From contig NZ_CALDGS010000016.1 in assembly GCF_937941905.1 (NCBI RefSeq), positions 1 to 30,697 on the forward strand: 30,697 nucleotides of DNA, read 5' to 3'. Source of the stretch: an uncultured Mycolicibacterium sp. GTDB lineage: Bacteria; Actinomycetota; Actinomycetes; Mycobacteriales; Mycobacteriaceae. Positions 1 to 8,012 of the stretch are shown here, one piece after another. Position numbers and translations under genes: made by a program. How positions within the stretch are numbered: position 1 is the stretch's first letter; the number at the start of each line of letters is the position of its first letter. Under the pieces are notes generated by a model that was given only the letters and a program-made list of their open reading frames with translations, searched no databases and was not told where the DNA came from.

Positions 1-1
1 C

Positions 2-52
2 AACAAAGCCCACCGCACCCAAACCGGCAAACCCCCACCGAAACTCGAGTAG
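2..52 (+). CDS. Possible C-terminal tail of a protein entering from the left (partial)
   Basis: An open frame runs from the window edge to TAG at 50-52 and encodes 16 residues ending in KPPPKLE. It is rich in Lys, Pro and Thr and is less GC-rich than its neighbours. It would converge on the YeiH gene, 16 bases away. Nothing identifies the protein, and so short a frame could be chance. Confidence 0.22.
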   Translation, partial: NKAHRTQTGKPPPKLE

Positions 53-68
53 CGGCCGGGCCGGTCGG

Positions 69-1193
69 CTACGAGCTCACCTCGAAGCCGCTGAACAGCA
101 CGGCGGCCAACCCCAGCGCGGCCACGATGTTCACCACGGTCGCCGAGGCGAACACCGCGACCGGGCGCCAGCCGGCTTCGCGCAACCCCTTGACCGAGAA
201 CTCCAGGCCGATCGCCACGAACGCGAAGATGAGGAACCAGGTCCGCAGGTCGTTGACTGTGCCGATGACGGCCTTGTCCCCGCCGGCGGCCAGGAAGGCG
301 GTGCCGATGATCGAGGCGGCGATGAAGCCGAGCACGAACTTCGGGAACCGCTCCCAGAACTGGCCGAAGGTGGGCCGGGCGGCGGCATTGCGCTCCACCT
401 TGAGGGCGAAGTAGGCGGTCAGCGCGATGGCCACCACGCCGATCAGCGCGTTCTGGGTGGTCTTGACGATGGTGGCGATCTGCAGCGCCTCCTCACCGGC
501 CAGCGCACCGGCGGCGGCCACCGCCGCGGTGGTGTCGATATTGCCGCCGATCCAGGCGCCCGACACCGCCGGCGACAGGCCCAGCACGTCGGCCAGCCAG
601 GGCAGCAGGAAGATCGACGGCAGCGCGAACACGATCACCAGCGAGGCGGCGTAGGCGAGCTGTTCGCGGCGGGCCTGCACCGCGCCGGCGGCGGCGATGG
701 CCGCGCTGACGCCGCAGATCGACACCGCCGAGGCCAGCAGCGCGCGCAGTTTGTCCTCCAGGCCCAGCCGACCGCCGATCCACCAGGTGAAGCCGAACAC
801 CAGGGTGATCAGCAGCAGCGCCTGGATGATGGCCGGACCGGCCGCGGTGACCAGCACCTTGAGGTTGATCGAGGCGCCGAGCAGCACCAGCCCGGTCTTG
901 ATGAAGAACTCGGTGCGGAACCCGGCGGCCAGCGCGTCGCGCAGCGCCAGCCGGCTCAGCACCACGTTGCCGATCAGCCCGAGCGCGATGGCGTAGATCG
1001 GGAACTCGATCGCGTTGGCGATGCGCTCGAACGCGGTGCCCTCGGCCCAGGCCGGCACCTGGGTCTCCAGGAACCGGGTGGCCGCCCCGAGCAGGACAAC
1101 CACGAGCACTCCGGCCACGGCGTAGCCGATGCCCTTGCGGCCGGGGTCGGTGACCTCCCCGGCGGCGGTTGCGTCGGTGCGCTCCCCGGTCAC
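69..1193 (-). CDS. YeiH/UPF0324-family putative sulfate exporter
   Basis: Polytopic inner-membrane protein of 374 residues, almost wholly made of hydrophobic helices. It has the family's Gly-rich elements, such as LVLLGASINLKVL, SICGVSAAIAAAGAV and WIGGNIDTTAAVAAAG. The family (YeiH, Cons_hypoth698) is annotated as putative sulfate exporter; the substrate is inferred, not shown. A longer frame opens at 1289, but its first 32 residues are Arg/Gly-rich, unlike a membrane N-terminus. The GTG at 1193 overlaps the TGA of a 29-codon membrane ORF (GTGA overlap), so I take 1193 as the start, with translational coupling. The N-terminus up to about residue 15 is polar, followed by the first helix (YAVAGVLVVVLLGA). 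Confidence 0.86.
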   Translation of the reverse strand: MTGERTDATAAGEVTDPGRKGIGYAVAGVLVVVLLGAATRFLETQVPAWAEGTAFERIANAIEFPIYAIALGLIGNVVLSRLALRDALAAGFRTEFFIKTGLVLLGASINLKVLVTAAGPAIIQALLLITLVFGFTWWIGGRLGLEDKLRALLASAVSICGVSAAIAAAGAVQARREQLAYAASLVIVFALPSIFLLPWLADVLGLSPAVSGAWIGGNIDTTAAVAAAGALAGEEALQIATIVKTTQNALIGVVAIALTAYFALKVERNAAARPTFGQFWERFPKFVLGFIAASIIGTAFLAAGGDKAVIGTVNDLRTWFLIFAFVAIGLEFSVKGLREAGWRPVAVFASATVVNIVAALGLAAVLFSGFEVSS

Positions 1194-1279
1194 GGGATCA
1201 CGCTCCCCGGGATCGCGCCGACGAGCACCAGCACCAGCAGCGACAGGCCCACGATGACGGCCAGCCAGTCCTCGTTCAT
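1190..1279 (-). CDS. 29-residue single-span membrane micro-ORF coupled to the YeiH gene
   Basis: ATG at 1279, TGA at 1190-1192. The peptide starts MNEDWLAVIVGLSLLVLVLV and ends GAIPGSVIP: an acidic N-terminus, one transmembrane span of about 18 residues, and a short tail. The stop overlaps the GTG start of the exporter gene. A TAGCGT -10-like element lies 8 bases upstream (1288-1293), as expected for a leaderless transcript, and there is no Shine-Dalgarno sequence. The pattern resembles the KdpF type of small transporter partner. Alternatively it is the ancestral first helix of the exporter, split off by a frame change. The function is inferred only from this position. Confidence 0.6.
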   Translation of the reverse strand: MNEDWLAVIVGLSLLVLVLVGAIPGSVIP

Positions 1280-1287
1280 GGCGCGCC

Positions 1288-1293
1288 ACGCTA
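1288..1293 (-). promoter_or_regulatory. Putative -10 element for the micro-ORF/YeiH unit
   Basis: TAGCGT fits the mycobacterial SigA -10 consensus TANNNT and lies 8 bases before the ATG at 1279, so transcription could start at or next to the codon. No clear -35 is seen. Confidence 0.4.
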
Positions 1294-1340
1294 ACCCGAT
1301 GCTGGGCGACCGACCAGGGTTGTGATCAGTGTGAACCGAA

Positions 1341-2141
1341 TCAGGCGCGGGTCAGCAGCTTGTTCAGCAGGCGGGCCGCCCAGGCCGGGCTGAACTTGGC
1401 CAGGTTGGCCAGCACCGTGGTCTGGGTGCCGACCGGGTAGTGCACCTGGTGGGCCAGCCGGCGCAGCCGGGAGCGCTCGTGCACGGCCGAGACGATGGCG
1501 GCCGCGACGTCGTCGGCGGTGAGCCGGATGCCCAGCGACCGGGTGGACCCGGTGTGCAGGTCGTCGGTCATCGCGGTGCGCACGAACAGCGGCCACATCG
1601 AGAGCACCCGGATCCCGTACCGGCCCCACTCCAGCTCCAGCGCCTCGGTGAGGCCGCGGATGAAGAACTTGGTGGCGCTGTAGACGGCGAGCTCGGGCTG
1701 GCCGTAGATGGCCGACGCCGAGGCCAGGTTGACCACCGTCGACCCCGGCGTGCTGCGCAGGTAGGGGAATGCCGCGTGCAGCCCGTTGACCACGCCCTTG
1801 GTGTTGATGTCGATCTCGGCGAAGTGGGCGCGCACGTCGATGTCCTCGAACCGGCCGGCGTTGAGGATGCCCGCGTTGTTGATGAACACGTCGAGGCGGT
1901 TGCCGGCCAGCGCGGCGAACTCGCTGACCCGGGTGGCCATCTCGTCGGTGTCGGTGACGTCGAGGTGACCGGTGTGCGCGGTGGCCCCGAGGGCCTCGAT
2001 CTCGGCCGCCAGAGACCGCAGGCCGTCCTCGTCGATGTCGTAGCCGCCCACCGTGTAGCCCTCACGGGCGAAGGCCAGCGCGGTGGCGCGGCCGATTCCT
2101 TTTGCGGCGCCGGTGATGAACACGGCTCGGTTGTTGGCCAT
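1341..2141 (-). CDS. Short-chain dehydrogenase/reductase (SDR)
   Basis: Classical SDR of 266 residues and typical length. The N-terminal Rossmann motif is TGAAKGIG (residues 10-17), then NNAG near 88-91, a catalytic Ser near 141-143, and YSATK with Tyr154 and Lys158. Asp35 at the end of the second strand (GGYDIDEDG) favours NAD(H) over NADP(H). It probably oxidises or reduces a hydroxyl/carbonyl group on a lipid or alicyclic substrate; nothing in the sequence fixes the substrate. It is divergent from the small membrane protein gene at 2197, and its 3' end lies about 60 bases from the YeiH micro-ORF. The ATG at 2141 has only a weak GGGG in front. Confidence 0.9.
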   Translation of the reverse strand: MANNRAVFITGAAKGIGRATALAFAREGYTVGGYDIDEDGLRSLAAEIEALGATAHTGHLDVTDTDEMATRVSEFAALAGNRLDVFINNAGILNAGRFEDIDVRAHFAEIDINTKGVVNGLHAAFPYLRSTPGSTVVNLASASAIYGQPELAVYSATKFFIRGLTEALELEWGRYGIRVLSMWPLFVRTAMTDDLHTGSTRSLGIRLTADDVAAAIVSAVHERSRLRRLAHQVHYPVGTQTTVLANLAKFSPAWAARLLNKLLTRA

Positions 2142-2196
2142 ACCCCATGATCACCCGTGCGGCGGTGCGGTGCCGGGCCGGGTGAGAATCGTGCGC

Positions 2197-2712
2197 ATGA
2201 TGACCGCGCACGGCCCGTCCCATCCGCTGGGTGCCGAGGACGCCGCGAGCCGCGTCTCGGCGTTCGTCTACGGCAACATCCTGGTGCTGGCCGCGCTGAT
2301 CGCGCTCAGCCCGGAACAGGCGGCCGCGGTCACCGGGGTGGCGGTCGTGGTCGGCACCGGGTTGTCGACGCTGATCGCCCACGTCGTCGCCGACGTGGTG
2401 GGTGATCAGGTGCGGTCCGGGGCGGACCCGGACTGGGCGCGGGTGCGCGCGCACATCCGCGACGCCGCCCCGATCGCCTCCTCCACGGCGCTGCCGGCCG
2501 TGCTGCTGTTGGCGGGCCGGTTCGGCTGGCTGCCGGCCGAGGCGGCGCTGGTGGCGGCCATGGCGGTGCCGACCGTGCGGGTTGCCTTCCTGGGCGGGCT
2601 GATCCGTCACTACCGGGGTGAGACCTCGACGCGGGCGGTGGTGTACGGGATCGTGCTGGCGGTGGTGTGCGCCGCGGTGGCGGCGCTGGAGTGGTGGCTC
2701 ACCCACCACTGA
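2197..2712 (+). CDS. Small integral membrane protein, unknown function
   Basis: Protein of 171 residues with about four hydrophobic segments: FVYGNILVLAALIAL, AVTGVAVVVGTGLSTLIAHV, an Ala/Leu-rich span around LPAVLLLAGRFGWL, and a C-terminal VVYGIVLAVVCAAVAALEWW. A polar loop (DPDWARVRAHIRDAAP) lies in the middle. I do not recognise the family with certainty. ATG-ATG at 2197/2200 is preferred because the longer upstream frame overlaps the divergent SDR gene and looks non-coding. The 3' end overlaps the convergent lysE by 14 bases. No catalytic motif is visible. Confidence 0.75.
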   Translation: MMTAHGPSHPLGAEDAASRVSAFVYGNILVLAALIALSPEQAAAVTGVAVVVGTGLSTLIAHVVADVVGDQVRSGADPDWARVRAHIRDAAPIASSTALPAVLLLAGRFGWLPAEAALVAAMAVPTVRVAFLGGLIRHYRGETSTRAVVYGIVLAVVCAAVAALEWWLTHH

Positions 2713-3304
2713 GCAGCAGCGACACCCCGAGCGCGCACATCGTCACGGCGATCACCGCGTCCAGCACCCGCCAGGTGGCCGGGGTGGCGAACAGGCCGGC
2801 CAGCCGGCGCGCCCCGAAGCCCAGCGCGGTGAACCACACCACGCTGGCCGCCGCCGCGCCGACGCCGAACAGCCAGCGCTGCCCGCCGTGGCCGTTGGCC
2901 AGCGTGCCCAGCAGCACCACGGTGTCGAGGTAGACGTGCGGGTTGAGGAAGGTCAGTGCCGCCGCGGTGGCCAGCACCTCGGCCAGGCGGGCCGGCGCGT
3001 CCTGTGCCGGGGTGAGTGCGGCGGGGCGCAGCGCCCGGCGGGCCGCCAGCAGGCCGTAGCCGATGAGGAACGCCGCCCCGCCGAACCGGACCACCTGCAC
3101 GGCGATCGGGTGCGCGGTGACCACCGCCCCCATCCCGGCGATCCCGGCGCTGATCAGCACTAGGTCGGCGGCCGCGCACAGCGCCACCACCGCGGCCACG
3201 TGCTCGCCGCGGATGCCCTGGCGCAGCACGAACGCGTTCTGCGCGCCGATCGCGACGATCAGCGACATCGAGGCGAGGAATCCGACGACGATCGGGGTGG
3301 TCAC
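2699..3304 (-). CDS. lysE: LysE-family L-lysine/arginine exporter
   Basis: Protein of 201 residues with the LysE/ArgO layout: hydrophobic helix 1 followed by the signature GAQNAFVLRQG (about residues 21-31), a six-span pattern, and AFLIGYGLLAARRA in the middle. The conserved FLNPHVYLDTVVLLG near residue 130 is the family's second hallmark. It matches the mycobacterial Rv1986 protein closely from memory. It should export basic amino acids across the inner membrane when they accumulate. The start is GTG at 3304, with a TACCGT -10 element six bases upstream. In M. tuberculosis the regulator lysG (Rv1985c) lies next to it; here the lysG-like gene is at 14476. The 3' end overlaps the convergent membrane protein gene. 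Confidence 0.92.
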   Translation of the reverse strand: MTTPIVVGFLASMSLIVAIGAQNAFVLRQGIRGEHVAAVVALCAAADLVLISAGIAGMGAVVTAHPIAVQVVRFGGAAFLIGYGLLAARRALRPAALTPAQDAPARLAEVLATAAALTFLNPHVYLDTVVLLGTLANGHGGQRWLFGVGAAAASVVWFTALGFGARRLAGLFATPATWRVLDAVIAVTMCALGVSLLLSGG

Positions 3305-3310
3305 GCGCCC

Positions 3311-3316
3311 ACGGTA
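3311..3316 (-). promoter_or_regulatory. Putative leaderless -10 element of lysE
   Basis: TACCGT matches TANNNT and ends six bases before the GTG at 3304. Confidence 0.45.
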
Positions 3317-3326
3317 GGGAGTCCCA

Positions 3327-3343
3327 AGCTGATCAGTACAGCT
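3327..3343. promoter_or_regulatory. Inverted repeat in the lysE promoter, candidate LysG site
   Basis: AGCTG-N7-CAGCT lies just upstream of the lysE -10 element, around the -35 position, in a locally AT-richer stretch. LysR-type regulators usually bind imperfect dyads of this size. Assignment to LysG is inference from the family partnership. Confidence 0.35.
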
Positions 3344-3351
3344 AAAGATTC

Positions 3352-4308
3352 TTAAGCATGATCAGCATCGCTTAACGTTTCGGGATTCCCGTGGTCGAGT
3401 CCGAACAGTGCTACGGCGTTGTGGTACAGCACCTTTCGGCACCACTCATCACCCAGTCCGAGGCGGATCAACGACTCCAGTGCATGCCGGTACGGATAGG
3501 GGATGTTCGGGAAGTCACTGCCGAACAGCACCTTGTCGGCCAGTGCCGCCAGGTCGGCGCGGGCATCGGCCGGCAGCGGGTGCAGCCGCTCGGCGAAGTC
3601 GGTGAACGCCATGGTGGTGTCCAGGTACACCCCCGGATACCGCGCCGCCAGGTCGAGGAACTCCCGGTACTCCGGCATGCCCAGGTGCGCGACGATCAGC
3701 CGCAGGTCCGGGTGCCGGCGCAGCACCTCGGCCACCGGCCCCGGCCCGGTGAACCGGCCCGGCGTCGGCCCCGAGCCGGCGTGGATCACCGTCGGCACCC
3801 GGGTGCGCTCCAGCTCCGCCCACACCGGCTCCAGCAGCGGGTCCCGCGGGTCGTAGTCGCCCACCTGTACGTGCGCCTTGAACACCCGTGCGCCGTCGGC
3901 GATCGCGCGGCGCACATAGTCGGCCGCCGACGGCTCCGGGAAGAACGTGGCGGTGTGCAGACAGGCCGGGGTGGCGCGGGCGAACTCGGCGGCCCAGCCG
4001 TTGAGCCACTCGGCCATGTCCGGCTTGTGCGGGTAGATCATCGAGGTGAACGCCACCACCCCGAAGTCGGAGAGCCGGCGCACCCGGGTCGGCTCGTCGA
4101 AGCGGTAGGTGATCGGCCAGGGCCGGGCGGTCAACGGCCCCATCCGGTCGAAGTAGGCCCACACCTTCTGTAGCACCCGTGCGGGCATGAAGTGGGTGTG
4201 CACGTCGACGATGCCGGGCAGGCCGAGCCGGGTCACCACGGCGCGGACGGCCGCCACCTCCTCGGGGCCGGGATCGGGAACCGGGTGCGCGTCACACATC
4301 ACCACCAT
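3352..4308 (-). CDS. Amidohydrolase-2 family TIM-barrel metal-dependent hydrolase/decarboxylase
   Basis: About 318 residues with the PF04909 set of metal and active-site motifs in order: HTHFMP (HxH) near the N-terminus, FKAHVQVGDYDP, VIHAGSGP, IVAHLGMPEY and the terminal LFGSDFPNIPY (metal/catalytic Asp). Family members hydrolyse or non-oxidatively decarboxylate ring carboxylates and lactones (ACMSD-like); the substrate here is unknown. The start is uncertain: ATG at 4308 or ATG at 4299. A longer frame to 4443 runs into the divergent threonine-aldolase gene and is rejected. Only about 34 bases separate the two divergent starts, so the promoters must overlap. Confidence 0.85.
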   Translation of the reverse strand: MVVMCDAHPVPDPGPEEVAAVRAVVTRLGLPGIVDVHTHFMPARVLQKVWAYFDRMGPLTARPWPITYRFDEPTRVRRLSDFGVVAFTSMIYPHKPDMAEWLNGWAAEFARATPACLHTATFFPEPSAADYVRRAIADGARVFKAHVQVGDYDPRDPLLEPVWAELERTRVPTVIHAGSGPTPGRFTGPGPVAEVLRRHPDLRLIVAHLGMPEYREFLDLAARYPGVYLDTTMAFTDFAERLHPLPADARADLAALADKVLFGSDFPNIPYPYRHALESLIRLGLGDEWCRKVLYHNAVALFGLDHGNPETLSDADHA

Positions 4309-4342
4309 TGCACCAGCCCGGCCGGTGGCAGGATGGACCGCC

Positions 4343-5431
4343 GTGGCGATCCCCCGCATGCACGACCCCGACCGGCGCGGTTTCGGTAGCGACAACCACG
4401 CCGGCGCGCATCCCGACGTGCTGGCCGCCCTGGCCGCCGCCAACGGCGGCCACCAGCCCTCCTACGGGCACGACGTCTACACCGAGCGGCTCGGCGAGGT
4501 GATCCGGGCCCATTTCGGCGACCGGGCCGAGGTGTACCCGGTGTTCAACGGCACCGGGGCCAACGTGGTCGCACTGACCGGTGCGCTGCCACGCTGGGGC
4601 GCGGTGGTCACCGCCGAGACCGCCCACATCCACACCGACGAGGGCGGCGCCCCGGAGCGGGTGACCGGGCTCAAGCTGCTCACCGTGCCCAGCGCCGACG
4701 GCAAGCTCACCCCCGAGCTCGTGGCCCGGCAGGCCTGGGGCGCCGGCGACGAGCACCGGGCCCAGCCGCTGGCGGTGAGCATCACCGAGAGCACCGAGCT
4801 CGGCACCGTCTACACCCCCGCCGAGATCGCCGCCGTCGCCGAGTTCGCCCACGACCACGGCATGGCCGTGCACATGGACGGTGCCAGGATCTGGAATGCC
4901 GCTGCCGCCCTGGGGGTTCCGCTGCGGGCGCTGACCACCGACGCCGGGGTGGACGTGCTCAGCCTGGGCGGCACCAAGAACGGCCTGCTCGGCGCGGAGG
5001 CCGTGGTGGTGCTCGACCCGGCGCGGGTGGCGGGCCTGGCGTACCTGCGCAAGTTCACCATGCAGCTGGCCAGCAAGATGCGCTTCGCCTCCGTCCAGTT
5101 GCTCGCGCTGTTCGACGAAACCGACGGTGTCCCACTGGGACTGCGGCTGGCCGCGCACGCCAACGCGATGGCCGGCCGGCTGCGGGACGCGCTGCGGGCC
5201 GGCATCGCCGACGGCAGCCTGCCCGGCCTGGCGCTCACCCGGCCCGGGCAGGCCAACGCGGTGTTCGCCACGCTGCCCGCCGACGCCGCCGACCGGATCC
5301 GGCAGCGGTTCGCCTTCTACGACTGGGACCGCAGCCGCGGCGAGGTGCGCTGGATGACCGCCTGGGACACCACCGCGGCCGACGTGGACGCGTTCGTGGC
5401 GGCCGTCCGCGCCGAACTCACCCGGCGCTGA
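4343..5431 (+). CDS. Low-specificity L-threonine aldolase (PLP-dependent)
   Basis: Fold-type I aminotransferase-like enzyme of 362 residues. It begins near FGSDNHAGAHPDVL, the family's opening motif. HMDGARIWNAAAALG (PLP-binding Asp/Arg region) and SLGGTKNG with Lys212, the predicted Schiff-base lysine, follow. It should cleave L-threonine or L-allo-threonine to glycine and acetaldehyde in the cytosol. The GTG at 4343 is preferred over the ATG at 4358 because AGGATGG lies six bases before it. The 3' end overlaps the convergent helicase gene by 14 bases. It is divergent from the amidohydrolase gene. Confidence 0.9.
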   Translation: MAIPRMHDPDRRGFGSDNHAGAHPDVLAALAAANGGHQPSYGHDVYTERLGEVIRAHFGDRAEVYPVFNGTGANVVALTGALPRWGAVVTAETAHIHTDEGGAPERVTGLKLLTVPSADGKLTPELVARQAWGAGDEHRAQPLAVSITESTELGTVYTPAEIAAVAEFAHDHGMAVHMDGARIWNAAAALGVPLRALTTDAGVDVLSLGGTKNGLLGAEAVVVLDPARVAGLAYLRKFTMQLASKMRFASVQLLALFDETDGVPLGLRLAAHANAMAGRLRDALRAGIADGSLPGLALTRPGQANAVFATLPADAADRIRQRFAFYDWDRSRGEVRWMTAWDTTAADVDAFVAAVRAELTRR

Positions 5432-7955
5432 ACGGGATTCCGTCCAGCCGGCCGGCCTGCACCAGCTCCAGCACCGGGGCGCCCGCCTCGTCGGAGGCGG
5501 CCAGGTCCACCTCGACGGTGAACCCCCAGTCGTGGTCGCCGGCCGGGTCGTCGAGGATCTGGCGCACCCGCCACCGGTCGGGGCCCCTGTCGAAGACGAG
5601 CAGGGCCGGGCCGCGGGCGTCCGGCCCGGTGCCCACCTCGTCGTGCTCGGCGAAGTAGGCCGCGCCCACCTCGGCCCACCGCTGCGCGTTGAACCCCGAG
5701 CCGCGGTCCAGCTCGCCCAGGTCGTCCCAGCGCCGCCGGGCGAACAGCTCCACCCGGCGGAACAGCGCGTTGCGCACCATCGCGGTGAACGCCCGCTCGT
5801 TGCCGGTGACCGGTCGCACCGGCCGCACCTCGGGCGCGGCGTCCGGTTCGCGGTCCGGGTCGGTGAGTTGCTCCCACTCGTCGAGCAGGCTGGAGTCCAC
5901 CTGGCGCACCAACTCGCCGAGCCACTCCACGATGTCGGTGAGCTCCTCGGTGCGGGCCGCCGCCGGGACCCCGGAGCGCAGCGCCTTGAACGCGTCCGAC
6001 AAGTAGCGCAGCACCGCGCCCTCCACCCGGGTCAGGCCGTACTCGCTGACGTACTCGCGGAACGTCATGCCCCGCTCCCACATCTCGCGCACCACCGACT
6101 TCGGCGAGAGCCGGCCGTCGGCCGCCCACGGATTGGTCTGCAGGTACACCGCGAAGGCGTGCTCGAGCAACTCCTCCAGCGGCCGTGGATAACTCACGTC
6201 GTCGAGCAGCTCGATGCGCTCCTCGTACTCGATGCCCTCGGCCTTCATCGCCGCCACCGCCTCGGCGCGGGCCTTGTTCAGCTGGGCGGCCAGGATCGCG
6301 CGCGGATCCTCCAGGGTGGCCTCGATCACCGACACCACGTCGAGTGCATAGCTGTCGGAGTTCGGGTCCAGCAGCTCGATCGCCGCCAGCGCGAACGTCG
6401 AAAGCGGTTGGTACAGCGCGAAATCCGGCGGCAGGTCGACGGTGAGCCGGTAGCGGCGGCCGTCCGGCTCGGGTTCGTCGAGCCGCTCGAGCACCCCGGC
6501 CTGCAGCAGTGCCCGGGCGATGCCCACCGCCTCCCGGATGAGCTTGAGCTGACGCTTGCGCGGTTCGTGGTTGTCGGTGAGCAGCCGGCGCATCGCCACG
6601 AACGGGTCGCCGGGGCGGTCCACCACGTCGAGGATCATCGCCGTGGAGACCTTCATGTTGCTGGTCAGCGGCTCCGGGGCGGCCTCGATCAGCCGCTGCA
6701 TGGTCTTCTCGCTCCACGACACGAACCCGGGTGGGGCGTTGCGGCGCACCACTTTCCGCCGTTTCTTCGGGTCCTCGCCGGCCTTGGCCAGTGCGCGCAG
6801 GTTCTCCACCTCGTGTTCGGGCGCCTGCACCACCACGGTGCCGGCGGTGTCGAACCCGGCCCGGCCGGCCCGCCCGGCGATCTGGTGGAACTCGCGGGCG
6901 TTGAGCAGCCGGGTGCGGGTGCCGTCGTACTTCGACAGCGCGGAGAACACCACGGTGCGGATCGGCACATTGATGCCCACCCCGAGGGTGTCGGTGCCGC
7001 AGATCACCTTCAGCAGCCCGGCCTGGGCGAGCTGCTCGACCAGCCGGCGGTACTTGGGCAGCATGCCGGCGTGGTGCACCCCGATGCCGTGCCGCACCAG
7101 CCGCGACAGCGTGTTGCCGAACGCGGAGGTGAACCGGAAGCCGCCGATCGCCTCGGCGATGGCGGCCTTCTCCTCCTTGGTGCACACGTTCACGCTCATC
7201 AGCGCCTGCGCCCGCTCCAGCGCGGAGGCCTGGGTGAAGTGCACCACGTAGATCGGTGCCTGGCCGGTCTGCAGCAGCTCCCCGATCGTCTCGTGGATCG
7301 GGGTGGTGGCGTACGAGTAGTACAGCGGCACCGGGCGCTGGGCGCTGGTGACCAGGGCGGTGGGCCGGCCGGTGCGGCGGGTCAGGTCGTTGCGCAGGAA
7401 GGTGACGTCGCCGAGCGTGGCCGACATGAGCAGGAACTGCGCCTGCGGCAGCTCCAGCAGCGGCACCTGCCAGGCCCAGCCGCGCTCCGGGTCGCCGTAG
7501 AAGTGGAACTCGTCCATCACCACCAGGGCGATGTCGGCGTCGGCGCCCTCGCGCAGCGCGATGTTGGCCAGGATCTCGGCGGTGCAGGCGATGATCGGCG
7601 CGTCGGCGTTCACCGCGGCGTCGCCGGTGAGCATGCCGACGTTCTCCGCGCCGAAGATCTCGCACAGCGCGAAGAACTTCTCGCTCACCAGCGCCTTGAT
7701 CGGCGCGGTGTAGAAGCTGCACCCGTCCCGGGCCAGCGTGGCGTACACCGCCCCGGTGGCCACCAGCGACTTGCCGGAGCCGGTCGGGGTGGCCAGCACC
7801 ACGTTGCTGCCGCTGACCAGCTCGATCAGCGCCTCCTCCTGGGCCGGGTACAGCGGGGTGCCGTTGGCCTCGGCCCAGGCCGCGAACGTGGTGAACAGTT
7901 CGTCCGGGTCGGTGCTGTCGGGCGGGTCGGCGAGGGACGGGGCGGTCGTGGTCAT
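5418..7955 (-). CDS. Ski2-like DEAD/DEAH-box helicase with C-terminal DUF3516 region
   Basis: Superfamily 2 helicase of 845 residues. Helicase core: LYPAQEEAL near residue 35; Walker A ATPTGSGKS at 55-63; motif II DEFH at 148-151; motif III SAT at 178-180; VHHAGMLP near 293; GTDTLGVGINVP near 320; and motif VI QIAGRAGRAG at 358-367. The C-terminal half (about residue 400 on) is alpha-helical and acidic, like the DUF3516 region of the actinobacterial proteins. It should unwind RNA or DNA duplexes using ATP. It belongs with the HelY/Ski2 group, but I do not call it helY, which is a different, longer protein. ATG at 7955. Divergent from the NUDIX gene; 57 bases between starts. Confidence 0.92.
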   Translation of the reverse strand: MTTTAPSLADPPDSTDPDELFTTFAAWAEANGTPLYPAQEEALIELVSGSNVVLATPTGSGKSLVATGAVYATLARDGCSFYTAPIKALVSEKFFALCEIFGAENVGMLTGDAAVNADAPIIACTAEILANIALREGADADIALVVMDEFHFYGDPERGWAWQVPLLELPQAQFLLMSATLGDVTFLRNDLTRRTGRPTALVTSAQRPVPLYYSYATTPIHETIGELLQTGQAPIYVVHFTQASALERAQALMSVNVCTKEEKAAIAEAIGGFRFTSAFGNTLSRLVRHGIGVHHAGMLPKYRRLVEQLAQAGLLKVICGTDTLGVGINVPIRTVVFSALSKYDGTRTRLLNAREFHQIAGRAGRAGFDTAGTVVVQAPEHEVENLRALAKAGEDPKKRRKVVRRNAPPGFVSWSEKTMQRLIEAAPEPLTSNMKVSTAMILDVVDRPGDPFVAMRRLLTDNHEPRKRQLKLIREAVGIARALLQAGVLERLDEPEPDGRRYRLTVDLPPDFALYQPLSTFALAAIELLDPNSDSYALDVVSVIEATLEDPRAILAAQLNKARAEAVAAMKAEGIEYEERIELLDDVSYPRPLEELLEHAFAVYLQTNPWAADGRLSPKSVVREMWERGMTFREYVSEYGLTRVEGAVLRYLSDAFKALRSGVPAAARTEELTDIVEWLGELVRQVDSSLLDEWEQLTDPDREPDAAPEVRPVRPVTGNERAFTAMVRNALFRRVELFARRRWDDLGELDRGSGFNAQRWAEVGAAYFAEHDEVGTGPDARGPALLVFDRGPDRWRVRQILDDPAGDHDWGFTVEVDLAASDEAGAPVLELVQAGRLDGIPFSAG

Positions 7956-8000
7956 CGCTTACCAGCGTGCCTGATCGGGCCGACACCGGTCATCCGTGCC

Positions 8001-8006
8001 TATCGT
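8001..8006 (+). promoter_or_regulatory. Putative leaderless -10 element of the NUDIX gene
   Basis: TATCGT fits TANNNT and ends six bases before the GTG at 8013. The six bases (GCAGGG) also resemble a Shine-Dalgarno sequence, so both initiation modes remain possible. Confidence 0.4.
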
Positions 8007-8012
8007 GCAGGG

